From Moringa oleifera (taxonomy: Eukaryota; Streptophyta; Magnoliopsida; Brassicales; Moringaceae): a stretch of DNA of 64,000 bases. Made by a program: the position numbers and the translations under genes. Positions 13,479 through 27,200 of the stretch are shown here, piece after piece. Position 1 is the first letter of the stretch. Each line of letters opens with the position of its first letter. The DNA lies in NCBI GenBank assembly GCA_021397835.1, contig JAJFZO010000889.1, positions 4,464,001 through 4,528,000 of the forward strand, read 5' to 3'. The notes under the pieces were generated by a model, which was not told the DNA's origin, made no database searches, and saw nothing but the letters and a program-made list of their open reading frames with translations.

Positions 13479-14165
13479 TTAATCTCATCCAATTTTTTTA
13501 AAAAATGAAAAAAAGAGTGTAAAAAGAAAAAATGAGGATGGGCTTTGTCTGATCTGATGTGGATCTCATATCTGCTGTTGTAGTAGGGAGGGGATAAGGA
13601 TTCTCGTGGAGGTGGCGTGTGGAGTTTTGGTTGGTTCATGTTGATTTGGGGTTTTTGATGGAAAAAGATGGGTGCTTTTGACGCAAAACGACAAGCAATG
13701 GGAGCCATCGGTTGTGTTTGGGTTTGTATATTTTGCAATACCAAATATTGGGAATGACTAGACCTTGTGTCCCAGCTGCTTAATTCCTTATTCATTGGTT
13801 GTGGTGGCTCGTAGTACAGTAGAGTATGGACCCATGACTCCGACACACCAAATCTCGTAGATTCGGCCATGGTGAACGTACCAGGGGCCTCCTTTCACAA
13901 ATATCATTAAAATTGGTCCAATATTTTTTGATTTCACCTAAGAATCAAGATTCCCAAAAGATTCTTTTTTACTTGCTTTTGTTCTTGTAGTAATGCCTTT
14001 CATAAGTGTTCTAAAAGGCCTAAGATATCCTATGGTTTCTTCAATGCTCGGCCTTACTTGTTAATGGTTACTAATTGGTTTGATCCAAACAGTTCGTTAA
14101 TGTGACAATTTACAAGTTTTATTTTCCAGATAAGTAAGATTAAGTGAGAACGACTGTCAACCAAA

Positions 14166-14236
14166 TCCGTTGTCGTCCAGCGGTTAGGATATCTGGCTTT
14201 CACCCAGGAGACCCGGGTTCAATTCCCGGCAACGGA
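14166..14236 (+). tRNA. tRNA-Glu (anticodon TTC)
   Basis: The 71-nt cloverleaf has acceptor TCCGTTG pairing with CAACGGA. The anticodon stem-loop carries TTC in GGCTTTCACC. The T-arm CCGGGTTCAATTCCCGG contains a B-box (GGTTCAATTCC, 14216-14226). There is no intron. A run of five T at 14241-14245 gives a Pol III terminator. It closely matches plant nuclear tRNA-Glu. Confidence 0.95.
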
Positions 14237-15004
14237 AGTCTTTTTGGACGGTTCGCTTCATTCGTTTCATCTGCATCTCTTCTTGCTTATTGTGTATGGT
14301 CCCCAAGCTCGTGCCACCCCAAAAATATGATGCAAGAAAAGGAGGGAAAAGAGGAACTTTTATGTGATGGCTGGTTGCTGAATGGTTCCTAAAAGCCAGA
14401 TTTTGCTCCTCATGAATCATTTTTCTCTGAGAAAAATGTCTCTTCAGTGTCTCATAACAATCCATCTTCATCTAAGCATTGGCTGTCACCAACTCTCTGT
14501 TACCTAAACTTCAGTGTCAACCTACAGTTCCAGTCAATTGCACATCAAGATCCATCTTCAAGATGTCTCCTTGATGCAATTTCAGGGATCTTGTGGCATT
14601 GAATCATGTAAGTAAAGAAGCCTCATCTGCCTTAAGTCTCAGAAGCAACCACCACAAGTACATGACTTCTCAATAAATAACTCTGCACTTTATGTTCGGG
14701 AAGCTCCTCCATGATTCTGGTGGAAATACAGATAATGTTGCAGAATATGATGGCAATGATTCAGAAATTCTTTTATAGGAGAGGAAAGAGTGAGATCTGA
14801 AATGCCTAGACAACAATAACTTAAATTCCAGCTCTTCTATTTCACCCTGCAACTGGGTGATAAAATGAAGGATACATCAAAAAGGACTAGATTTATGAAC
14901 AGAACAACAGTTGGAAACCAGAACAGTAAAAGTTGCAGTAAACCAACCCCTCCCCCCAATTTGCTGAAGGCCTAAACAAGACCAATTTTACAAGCAACTG
15001 ATTG
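14237..15004. other. intergenic, tRNA-Glu to SWIB gene 3' end
   Basis: This holds the Pol III terminator of tRNA-Glu and, towards 15004, the probable 3'UTR of the minus-strand SWIB gene. No further gene is seen. Confidence 0.6.
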
Positions 15005-18000
15005 CTAGGCCTTTAGGAAGTGAGCAGCTAGGAGTTTTGAAACGGTGAAGCCATTAAAGGAGTCGACATCAAAGAGTTCCTTTAGCCTCTCATCACATAT
15101 TACTCTCCTCTTGTCAGATGGATCCTTCAACAAACAAAAAGACTGTTCAGCTAGAGGTTCACAAAGAAAATGAACGCAAGAAACTAAAATTCAACACTGC
15201 TGTTTACACTATTAGCCTCACACCTAAACTATACAGAATCTTTGCTCACTCTCCTTTCATCATCTTTCACGCAAACTGTATCCATTTGTGACTTTTACAA
15301 TTTAAAAGTTGAGATAATTCCGTAATGTAAGTGTGCATTTGGGACAAAAGTGGATAACAAACAATCTTGCAAAGTGAAACAATCTGAAACTTCCCTAATT
15401 CTTCCTTTCTAAATAGCATGTGCAAGCAGCAGTGAGTTACGGTCAGATTATGGGAAGAAAATATGACAAGTTCTGGAGCTAAATTAATTCAACGCAGAAT
15501 TAGCACCAGCCATTCACATTACATGCATAAGTGGACTAAATTATCTTGAGGAAGCAGCATTCCTGGCTTTAGCAGGTTGCTCATACAATATTTCTCTTAG
15601 TTTTGGAAGTGGTTTCCACTTATTCAATTTGCCAATCCTATGTCTTCCCAATATGCTCAGTGCTAGCCCACTTACATATATTTAATGCCCTCAGCTCCTC
15701 AATTCAATAGATAGAAGATCAAAAAAATGACAAGCTAAGTCAAAGCCAACCCAATGATAGAGACACAGAAGTAAACAGAATCTTGAATTGATGAAAGATT
15801 TGTGTGACAAGGAAGCCTCTCAAACATTTTTGAACAAAGCATACAAAATCGAAAGAAAGAGAAAACAAAAGAATATTATTTGCATGTATGCATGCATGAC
15901 TGTCTGAATCTATACTCCGATAACTATGCAACAAGAATGCTATGGCAGAAATTTGCAGCATTAGCAATTATTTAATACAATATAAATGCACTAGAGAAAC
16001 TCAGATACCTGCAGGTTGTTTTGTTTTATGTAATCCCACATCCTCTTTATAACATCAGCTCTTGATAATTCACTTTCCCCAGTACCAAGGAACTTCACTA
16101 GAGCATTTGAGAGTTGAAGAGGAGCTAGAAAACCTGATTTCCCTCCCTTCTGCCGCTTCTCCTTCCTTTTTGGCTCATCTGGACCTGAAACAGCAGACAG
16201 AGAAGATTACAGTAAGCATCCAGTATACTTGTAACACTAGCTTTGCTGGTCATAGTTAACAATAAAAAATCAAATTAGTTAAAACACTAATGCAAACTCA
16301 AGAACGACAATCGAAAATGAAAATCATGAAGTACACAGATTGCTATTATGCTGCATCTCAAGGACATGGATAAGGAAGAGACTTTGTCAAGCTGCCAGCA
16401 AGTATCTACTACACAAATATGGAACTTCATGTTCAACTCAAAGAAGGAAAAAGACATGCAGCAAGAATTATCACCAACAACAGTGACAAAAGAAGAGACT
16501 GTGTCACGTAAACAACCAGTATGAGACCCAGTCCAGCCCATTAAAAATGAGTCTGAACGTGGTGATACAAAATTTTAATTCCAAAGTCATCTAGAAGGGA
16601 TCATTTCAAGCAGCATTGCAGTACATATAACTAGCTATAGTATGCATGAAGTAAGAACAAGATCATTTAAATCCACACAATGGTAGAAACCATCTTTTGC
16701 AACAAAGCATCATAAATCAACTAGGACATGTGATTTAATTTCCCTACCTTCTTCTCTCTCTTGCTTACGCTGCTTTTCCTTCGGTGCTGACTTCACTGAA
16801 ACAACTGTATAACCAAAAGCAGCATAAGTAGTTTTTTATTGAATACTGCAGCAGCTAAATTTCTCAACATACTTAATAGAAACACTGGGAACAAAAAGAA
16901 AATCGGTGTGCTAGACAGCATTGAGCAGTTTCACGATACTACAATAAAAATTGTTATGGTAAGCAAAGCAAGACAACATATCGCATATCAAATGGCATGT
17001 ATACTTTTATGCATTGACAGTTTGCGAAATGTAAATAGGAAAATGGTGGTTTATGCAGGCAAATTACTAAGTCACAACCACATAATGGGCTAAAGATAAA
17101 ATACACCCAAAAGAAATATGGTCGAAGCACACCATCATCTGAATCCAATGGCCAGATATGCTTTGACAGAGCCTTATTCATTTGAAACATGTCGATGGAA
17201 TCAACACCAAACAGGGCACGCAATGATTCATCACAAATTATATTTCGCCTATTACTTGGATCTTGCAATTGCTTCTCTCGAATATATGCCCAGATTTGCT
17301 TGACAACCTGCAATCAAGATGTCACAAGTAATTTACAGACACAAAATTCTATCATTGCAAAATTATTTGATAACAAGTGAAAAGGTCAAATTTTCGGAAC
17401 CATCTTGATTTACCTCAGTCCTGGCTAATTCAGACACCCCAATGAATTCCTGCAATTGAGGGGATAAGCTACATAATTTGCTAAAACCACCTCCTCTTTT
17501 CTTGACTTCATTACTAAGCTTGTTAGACCTGAACTATAACATAAGACCAACAATAAGTTCCATGATAACTGCAACCATAAATCCTATTAACTGTCACAAG
17601 TATGCCTGCTGACATGAAATTCAAGGTGTTCCCTCAGAGACACCCAACAACAGAAATAAACTTAGAAGCTACATGACCAACATGTAAGAAATAATAGAAA
17701 TTTTCATTATCGAATTCACCTGGCATAATAATCAAGATATGAATGTTAGATTGTGAGTTTCCAAAGGGCATCTTAAGATTAATTTCTTCTTTTTTTCATT
17801 AAAAGGCTACAGATCTTGTCCTCCCAAAGTCAGTACAATTGCCTCGCATTTCGTAAAGATCAACAGCGAAAATAATTGGGTCAACAGCCATCATAAAAGT
17901 GTTCCGGTAAAAATAGATGTGCTTGTACAAAACTACGGAAACATGTTAAACTCGTTTAATGGTACATTAATAAAATATTTTGCAAGTACCATATGACACT

Positions 18001-19552
18001 TTCTTTCAGAACACCACATAACTTATTCATTTGACGTGGTTACTTGTTAGAAGTTGAATAACAAAATTTTGTACTCTGAAAGAAGAGCATTGTTTAAGAA
18101 TTATCTGGCTTCCTTTTATTAATGTCAAATACAAATGGGTCCTATTTCTTATGATTAGTTTTCTGGAACCTACATAGGTTAAAGACTAACAAGTCCATAG
18201 GCAACAATTGCATTTTTTGTGAAAATGACAAAATTATGGAAGCCTCGTGAATACAACTACAAAGAGGGCAATTGAGGTGGACTTCGTATTCTTTCTAGAA
18301 TATATATGATGAACCTTGTACTGATGTGTTCCACAGCAATGATAGAAACTGGATTGGATTTATTACAGACCTGTTCAGATTAGAAAACAGCGTCTGTCAA
18401 CTTTTGTTGTTCAAAATGCTTTGATGTAACAAGGAAACACCCTCTAATTGTAAACCAGCAAGTGTTAAATATATAAGTAATGGACCAGAATGATGCTAAA
18501 GACCTACTAGCCTTTACTCTTAGATGAAGCAAAGAATAAAATTGCACATAAAAACCATCAGACTTTCCTTGATGAGCTCACAATGTACGTTACAAACAAC
18601 TTCAAAGCAGATATTGGACTAGGATTATTCAACTACTAACTGATGACCAGGGGACTACTCTTCTTCCTCCACTACTGATATTGACTTTCCTGTTGATAGA
18701 ATAGCAAGCACAGTTGAGAGGAAATGAATTTAATTCCCAAAGCCACGGGCATTTTATTCGCCCAGGTTATGCCTATTCATTGAGATTTTATTCGAATTTT
18801 GGAGTAGTCTCACTCGAGCAGAAACAATGGAATTATCCGAAGATCACTTCACACCTAAACAATTATCAAACTGTTAAAAATTACTAAAATTATTCCTAAA
18901 ATTCATTGCATTTTACAATAGTTTTGTTGGATAAGAATGACAGTATGGCTAAGTTAACCTAACCAAACAAATTACACCGATTACTAATTATACCAAAAAA
19001 TACAATCACCTTGTTATCCCATGACACCTTGAAAAAATGTAAGCAGAAAAGTTTTGAATCAAAAATAAAATTTGACCCAAATTAACAACAGAACCTGAAC
19101 ACCAGATAAACATGCACATACAACAAAACTGTGAAGCTCAAATTAAAGATTCCAAATAAGTGTAATATTAAATGTCGCATATGCATGAAATTATCAATTA
19201 CTAACCGTCTTTGTTTGGCACTCTTCACATTTTTGTCTTCTTCATCTTCCCCACTCTCGTCCCTGCCCTCCTCCTCCGCCCCCTCTTTGCAGCCAGAACC
19301 GTCCGTTTCCTCTGATTTAACCTTCGCTGTCTGATCATCATCGTCCTCATTATGACCGTCTTCTTCAGCATTCTCCATCTGACTTTGAAGGAAAGCATCA
19401 ACCTGTTCCCTGATAAACGCCTTCCTGTCTGATAAATCGACCCCGAAATCTTCCTCCAGTTTCCGGCGCAGGATACCTGTGGTGGTCGTGTTCAGGTCCG
19501 CATTCCGCAGAACCTCTCGGAGTCGGGCTATAAGCTCCGAGTCCGACACCAT
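15005..19552 (-). CDS. DEK_C and double SWIB/MDM2 domain chromatin protein
   Basis: Six exons: 19206-19552, 17414-17528, 17133-17307, 16748-16804, 16009-16184, 15005-15124 (990 nt, 329 residues). Residues 1 to about 56 form a DEK_C-type helical domain (SELIARLREVLRNADL, GILRRKLEEDFGVDL). A strongly acidic Glu/Asp linker follows to about residue 110. The first SWIB domain is at about residues 130-207 (GGGFSKLCSLSPQLQEF, IWAYIREKQLQDP, ALSKHIWPL). A Lys-rich linker leads to the second SWIB domain at about 247-327 (MWDYIKQNNLQDPSDKR, ending LLAAHFLKA). SWIB domains occur in BAF60-type SWI/SNF subunits and in plant nuclear or organellar proteins. A nuclear chromatin-associated role is inferred. 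Exon 4 has an alternative in-frame acceptor 9 nt downstream (exon start 16795). Intron 1 is 1.7 kb. Confidence 0.9.
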
Positions 19553-19663
19553 TTTTTCCTTTTTCAGGTCCGATGTTCGGTTAGAGTTGAAGTAATAGCT
19601 TCCAGTTTCGCAATATCTGGAGGTTCGGTTTTGCACTCCGTGAGTCAGGTCAGAGGTGGCGAC

Positions 19664-19685
19664 AGAGAGAGAGAGAGAGAGAGAG
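19664..19685. repeat. (GA)n microsatellite in the SWIB gene 5' region
   Basis: A perfect GA run lies about 110 bp upstream of the SWIB gene ATG, giving a CT run on the sense (minus) strand. CT/GA runs in this position are common in plant 5'UTRs and can bind GAGA-binding BPC factors; that role is not shown here. Confidence 0.7.
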
Positions 19686-19689
19686 GTTT

Positions 19690-22600
19690 GTTGAGGATTG
19701 GGAGAAGAAAGGAGAGGACAAATGTGGAAATAGGGGAAAAGGTTGGCTCACCCGTTTCTCGTTACTCTCGTTACAATGGCAGTGAAGGTCCCAGCAGCCG
19801 TCATGGCTTTCTTTGGAACTCTTCGCTCCGATTTTACGGATTTGTCCTCGAGTTTATCTTAAATGCTCCAATTCCTCCTGTGGCTCCTCGTACAGTAACC
19901 ACAAATGTCCAATTTTCCGTGGGCAATTGTCGCCCAAATATAAATAAATTATCGCTAATATTATTTCGAAACAAAAAACTTAAATCCAAAAGAAAACCAA
20001 TTATTTGACAACATAATCACGATTTATTTTATTTCAATTTTTTTATTTTAATTTTAATATTTTTTTCTTCAAAAATATTTTAAACATGTGATATTAAATA
20101 TTTTGTGTTAGGGACGGAGCACGGAGGTGAAAATGAAAAGGGACTCCCAACCCACTACGTCCAAAGAGAACCAGTAATATCGGGCTCCACCTATCTGGAC
20201 CCACAAGAAAATAGGCTTGACCCACAAGAAAATGGGATTGGCCTTTATCTTGAAGCCCAAATTTGCCCAACAATTTGCACCTAATTTACTTATTAAATGT
20301 TATAACATAAAAAAAATAAATTTATTTTTTTAAATGAATTAAAATATTTTATTAATTTGAGTTGTGTTAGCTTTTTAACCAATATTGACACATAAAACTG
20401 TAATATAATTAACGATAAAAATTTGTATATTTAATTTTTTATATTAATATGATAATTTATGAAAAAAACATTTTTCATAATAAATCAATACAATCTAAAT
20501 TTAATTAAAAATTATTTTCTTTTGAAGTATATCTAATTTTTATTTTTTAAAAAAATAATAATAATAAATTAATTTTATTTTAATAAAATAATGTTTTTGA
20601 TAAATATTATATCATATTAATTCTCGTGACAATGGTAATTAATAAAGTAATGTTCAAAAACTTAAGGAGCACACAATTTAGAGTTATAATAATATTTAAT
20701 AATTTACTTATTTTTGTATGGTCTTAAATTTTATATCAAAGTTAAGAGCTATAAATGATGTAATTAATCACGGAAAAATTAATGGGAGGAATCATAGCGC
20801 GTGTTACAAGTTGATTACCTAAGCATTACACTATATATATATATATATGTATGTAATATAAATATTTAAGGTAGCATGTGATAGGCATTGAAGCCATGAA
20901 TCCCATTTGTAAAAGTGGTCCATGTCTATATTAAATGTATCACTGTTGTTTTTTCCCCTAAAAATAAAGAAAAATAAAAATAATAATGAATTATGATCCA
21001 TACTTTGGATAAACCTCATAACCAAAAGTATTTCTTTACAAATTTAATTCTGTTGGCTATAGCTGACAAGCAAAACAATACTGTGGGCTGCAAGCCTTTT
21101 GCTTCAGTTCTATGGGCTTTCAGTTAAAAAGGAGAATATGGAAATCTCCTGCTAACAAAATAAAGCAATAAAAGAAAGTAAGATTCATATATATTAACTA
21201 TAACATTTGTTATTTTATTTTACTCTTAATAATGCTTTCACTTTTATTGGTTTCAAGGGTAGAAAAAAATTGGATGTTAATAATAACGTAAATTTTATAT
21301 TATTTTTTCTTTGTAGTATAAAATTCAAAGAAATAAATATATAATTTATTTATTTATTTTACATTACAATATTAATGATTATAATTCATAATTTTTACTA
21401 TCAATGACATTAAATTATATATATTAAATTTTGTTCAAGAGTTCACATGCTCTGCTGACCTATCTTTGTGCATATAAATACAAAGAAATACAGTATTGCT
21501 CTTTCTCTGAATTAAATCTGTTAGCTTTTTTTTTTTAATCAATATTTCCAGTCAGATCTGATAATTCTTTATTATTGAATTTTTTATCAACACAAATTAT
21601 TTTTTGAATTTGTTTTATTTTTATAAATATTATTTTATAATACAATTCAATATTAAGTTTGTTCTTCCTCATACTTAGTTAATTTTATTTTTTCTTTGCA
21701 ATTGTAATTAGAGATGACCATTTTTTGATTCAAACCATGAATCCGATTGTAACTTTTATGATTTGAATTTGATCGAAATTTGTATGAATAGTTTTAATTT
21801 TTAATTGTAATTAAAATTATTTTAAATATGATTTCATAGTTTTTATTTAATTTTTAATTAAATTAATTAAATATATATAGATAACTTAATTTTAAAAATT
21901 TATTAAAATTTTAATTTAAAAAATATAATTACTCTATTTTAATTAAAAATTTTATTAAAATTTTTAATTAAAATATAAAATAATTATATTAAATAAATAA
22001 TATTTTTAAATCGATTATAAACCAAGAACCTAACTTGAATTTAAACTAAATATTAATCGAAATTGAGCTGAATCTAAACTTAAAACGTTTTATGAATTAA
22101 AATTTAAATCAAAACTTAAATTATTTTTAAACCGAATTTTAATCACAACCATGAACTTTGAATTGATAATTTAAGATTAAAAGCAAATCAAATCTTAATT
22201 GTGAAAGCATAATTTATAAAATAAAGAAGAATCAAACGTTCATTGATTAAAGGTATGTTTATTTCGGAAGCAAAAAAAATGATTATTTTCTTCTTTTTTT
22301 TTAATTGCCTAGTTTGGTATGAAGTTAGTTTATGAAACCAGTTTCTCATAGTTTAATGCTTTATTATTATTATTCTGATTTAATGTCAGATATCATAATA
22401 TCATGATTTATGTTTGTTATGTAAAACATTTCAAACTTTGCAAGACAGAGAGTTCTTAGTTTATGGTAATAAATATTAAATAAATTTAGTAAACTATCTC
22501 ACTTTGTTTTTTTGGCAATGCAATAGATTTTTTAATTTGTGAATTTTGTTTCTTTAGTTTAAGGCATGTTTTAAAAATAAAACAAACCTTAAAGATATTG

Positions 22601-24289
22601 TGACTTTTATTGTTGATTTATTTAGTTTATTTATTTATTATGAAATTATATATAAATCAAGATCATTTGTTGGGTTTAGTGTTATTAATATTTTAAAAAA
22701 TGACATGTAGTAATTTAATAAATTATAAAAATGCTTTTATTTTTTTAATTAAGTGTAGATTAATATTTTTCTTCCACCATACATATACAAAAAATTATGG
22801 TGATGGTTTCTGTTGAATAAAAAGTACTGTTCTAGAAAATTAACAAGAGAGATTAAAGTAAGGCAAAAGGCCATTGAAGGAGACACATGGGCACTTCGGC
22901 ATGAAGAATAAAAAGGTAACTTTTTTATATTTTCTCCCCATGGAAATGATAGTAAAAAAGAAAATAATTAGATAAGAAAGTTACTTTCTGGGGAATCATT
23001 CTAGAACACATAGCAAATGGTGTAATTGGTATCCATAATTATTCGCACGATAAATTCCCTTTTTATGAATTTACTAATTAAATTAGCAGTCGCATCAATA
23101 TCTTCGATACTGCGAATATATGAGATCAAAATATGTTTTTGGCCCTTAAAACGGTATCGTCTTGGTTCTGGATGGACTATGGGGTTTCCACTTGGGCCCT
23201 TTATGGTCTTCAAAATTATATAATCTATTGCCGAATGAGGTTCCGATGCCTAATCAACCAGAAACGTCACCCTGTGAAAACGTGTATTATGAATTTTATC
23301 TAGGAAGTCCCATCATCACTTTTGGATTTGACCAAAGCAGAAAGTCAACTAACTTGACGGTTTTGATTTTGTTTGCTTCGTTTTTATTTTATCCACACTC
23401 TACACTTTATCATAATCATTACCCATTTCTTTATTTCGCAAAATACCGCTTGGAAGTCAGAAACTTTCCTTAGTCGTGTAGCTTTTTGTCCATGAATGGA
23501 CAAACATTATGGCACTGAATTTACCAAAGTAGTCCTATCAGACCCATTTAATTCCCATCTTGCCCTTCCTTACATGTGCCCTATTATTCCATCTTTGGCA
23601 TCTCAAAGGTTTGATAAAGTGATAATAGTCGGAGTCAAGTTCTTACCAAACCAACTTCTCCTGGTTAGATGAGGCCTCACCGTACGATGGAGTACAGCGA
23701 ATAAATTCTCTGTCACCAGATGGGCACCCACAAATCACGTGACTTCCAATAAAATTATCCTAAATTGAAGATATTTTAGGAAAGAGGCGGAAGGTCGATT
23801 ACCGACAAAATGCAGCATAGCAAGAGAAGCAAAGCCAGCCATGGAACAAAGTTGCTCACGAAGCAACACAAAAAACGCTGTCGTTTTTACAGGATTAGCC
23901 GATTGACATTTTGTCTCGTTTGTCCTTGCCTTCAATGATTATTCCCTTGCCACTATCATTTTCCTCTTCCTCAAAAAAGTCCCCTCCGTTCGTTATTGCA
24001 GAGGCATAAACTGTCCGGTGCCGGTCACACAAAAGAGTCTCAACAGTATTTTTCCATTAGAATATGTAAACTAGTTCTTCACGAGCCTGAACTGCGTATT
24101 ACAGACTACCGATTCTGAAATCCCGAGTTGCTGGACCTCCACGTATCCGTTGGACAGAGTATACTATAGTACTTAGCCACTAAGTGCTCTTTGTCGATAC
24201 TTGATCGAGCGAAAACGGCGTTGTGTACGGCTGTCTGATGTGATCGCGAGTTTTGTCTTTGGTCAGGGCAAAGCCGGAGACTGACGAGG
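19690..24289. other. intergenic between the divergent SWIB and SnRK2 genes
   Basis: About 4.6 kb. 20020-22800 is very AT-rich and contains repetitive-looking text and a (TA)n run at 20832-20848, with no supportable gene. 23000-24289 is more balanced and probably contains the SnRK2 promoter and 5'UTR, including a G-box at 23736. Short open frames there have no recognisable content. Confidence 0.6.
23736..23741. promoter_or_regulatory. G-box/ABRE-core element upstream of the SnRK2 gene
   Basis: CACGTG within TCACGTGA lies about 550 bp upstream of the SnRK2 ATG. It contains the ACGTG core of ABA-responsive elements. Regulatory use is inferred from the motif and from the role of the downstream gene in ABA signalling. 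Confidence 0.35.
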
Positions 24290-27200
24290 ATGGATCGGTC
24301 GGCGATGACGGTGGGGCCCGGCATGGACATGCCGATCATGCACGATAGCGACCGCTACGATTTCGTTCGGGATATCGGGTCCGGTAATTTTGGGGTGGCT
24401 CGGCTCATGAGCGACAAGGTTACCAAGGAGCTTGTTGCTGTCAAGTACATCGAGAGGGGCGATAAGGTTAGTTACCAAATTTTTGTGTTGCTTTTAGTAC
24501 CGAACCTGATTGTTAGTTTTGTTTTCTATTGAATTTAATCCACTGTTGTCTATTTATGGAAATTGATTGGTTGTTGAATGACTGGGCTTAAAGCAGATTT
24601 TTTTTTTTTTTTTTGTGTGATTTGGGTTTCTAAGTATAGAAGTTACTTTGTTCGCTATGTCTTGGTTGTTAACTGGATTTAATTTCGAGATTTCATGAAG
24701 AGTTAATGTTTCTACTCATCAAATCATTTAACTAAAGCTTCTGTTTATTTTTGGGAATTGATGTTAATGGAAATATTGCTGCACGGTGACTCTTTCCTTT
24801 TTTTTTTGCTTTCATAGACATTAATTTTCTGAGTAAGTAGATGGCAGTACTCTTACGTCCTATTGAAAAGATAGTAGAACTCGGGAGACTTAAATGATGC
24901 TTTAACACTAGTCCTTAGAGCTTTCTCAGCTGCTGTGCAGAGTAATTACTGTAATCTAATCTTTATTTTTTGTTTTTTATGTCCTTCGTATTCAGTTGCT
25001 TAAATGAAGACATGAAGGATTAGGTAAGGTATTAGTAGCTTGTTAGTAGAGAGGTGAAAAGTATTTAAAGTCCTAGAAGGAGTTGTTGATGGAAAACAAT
25101 CAGTCTGGGCAAGTGAAAAAAGTATATTGTGTCTGATAAAAAGACAAAGAAAAAGAAAAAGAAAAGGAAGTGTAATGTTAGAATAGGATTGGTATGAGAC
25201 TTCTGTATGAGCAGGCATGGTTTTAGATTTTTCCATGGTGCTCTGAGGGCACTGGTGGGCATGTTTCAACTAGTTGATCACAGGGTGGTTTGGGAGATCT
25301 TAGCTAGCCTCAATCATAAAACTACAGATTAAGTGGCTTTTGGGTGGGAAGTATTAATTTATAGAATCAACTTGGAAAGGCTAAGCTGGAATTTTAATTT
25401 TGTGGTAAATTTTGATATGGAATTGACAAAAGTTTAGTATTTCTTGCTTTTTCATTCTGTTAATATGTCTTGCAGATTGATGAGAATGTTCAGAGAGAAA
25501 TCATCAACCATAGGTCACTTAGGCATCCCAATATTGTCAGATTTAAAGAGGTAAGCTTATTGTTGAATACCTTTAGTATATCGCTAAATAGGAGATGATG
25601 GAATAATTTTCTTTTCTCTACTCATACTTTAGGTCATTTTAACACCTACCCATCTGGCCATCGTAATGGAATATGCTTCTGGAGGAGAGCTTTTTGAGCG
25701 AATATGCAGTGCCGGGCGCTTTAGTGAAGATGAGGTTCACATCCTAATTGCTGTAGTCCATTTAATCTGGAATGTGTACTCTTCCATATGATTTATGTGC
25801 TATGGTTTTTGGCGCAGGCACGCTTCTTTTTTCAGCAACTTATATCTGGAGTCAGCTATTGCCATGCAATGGTACTTGGAAAACTTATTTCCAGCTTTGA
25901 ATTCTAGTCCTTCTAGGGTTGTGAATTAGATGAGTTATGTTGCTGTTGTTTCTTGATGAAGCAAGTATGTCACCGTGACTTGAAGTTGGAAAACACATTG
26001 TTGGATGGAAGCCCAGCTCCTCGGTTGAAGATATGTGATTTTGGATATTCCAAGGTACAAGCTCTCTTTCTCTTTATGCTCTCCTGGTTGCTAATTCTGA
26101 GGTTATGTGTCTTGCTTGAGATATGGATCCCATGGTTGATGTAAAAATATCATGGTATGTCTGACTGGCTCGGTGCAGATCAACATGTTACTTTCTTACT
26201 TAGGAGATTGTAGAATAGTAGGTTGCTGACAGGTACTTGCTTTTCTCTTAGTAGGAAAAAGAAAAGCTAGTTTGGATAAATTCAAGCTTGAATTATTTTT
26301 CCGTAATGAAATGAGCATCATATTTTAGATGTTTACTGTCATGAGTAATATGCAGAACATCTAACAATTGTTAATTTTTTTCTTGCTTATCTGTCCAGTT
26401 CTTAGACTTGCTCTGTGTTCTGTTTGTTTTTCCTCCCCTGTGATGAAGTATGCATATTTGTTGAGCTGTATATGTGTAATATGGGCTACTGGTGGTTTGA
26501 CTATTTTTGTTTCTCCTGGTTTGTTGAGGGCCTACTCCTTGGTCCTTTACGTGTAGAGAAAATTGGTTAGCGTTGCATCAAATTGAATTTCCAGTCTTTT
26601 TATTATGGTTTAGGTCACACTGTATTATTACCATTCTTGATGTTGGCGGTTCTGTTGTTTTTTTTTTTTTCCTCCTTCAGTCTGCATTGCTTCATTCCCA
26701 ACCGAAGTCAACTGTGGGGACTCCTGCATACATTGCTCCCGAGGTGTTATTGAGACAGGAGTATGATGGCAAGGTATGCTTTTAGATTATAATTCAAATC
26801 ACTAACTTCTATTTTCTTGATCAAAGCTTCAGCTTTGGTAAAAATTCATTTGCACAAAGGACATACAGACTTAGTGTTCTAATTTGTGTTATTTACCTTG
26901 CCAAGTCAAGTTGCAGAAAGGTCCCTGTTGGTCCAATTTAAGGATTAGAAAGAGTTGGTCTATGATATGATACAATCAAACTAGAAATTATACTTTCAGT
27001 TTGAATGAATATGTCCAAACTAAGAATCAGACTTGCAAAAATATGATAAAACTAGAAAGCAAGAGGGACCATGATATACTGTTACATGGAATTTTGTTGG
27101 AGACTGAATTGATACAGATAGTCTGAGGTGAATTATTGGCGCGCAACAGAACAGCTACTATATGGGAAATTTTTAAATAAGGTCTTAATGATGAATTCAG

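Larger units (their letters stand above)
10781..14165. other. AT-rich intergenic region
   Basis: From about 10980 to 13080 the DNA is extremely AT-rich, with long A/T homopolymers and no supportable gene; it includes the direct repeat described at 11954-12258. From about 13080 to 13900 the composition shifts towards GC and two palindromic G-boxes appear. A 204-codon minus-strand open frame (13256-13870) spans that island, but it resembles no family I know and I do not call it a gene. 13900-14165 is ordinary spacer before the tRNA. Confidence 0.6.

Noticed and set aside
13256..13870. 204-codon minus-strand frame as a protein gene
   Set aside because: No recognised domain and low-complexity content. 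It overlaps a promoter-like island. Kept as a finding, not as a CDS.
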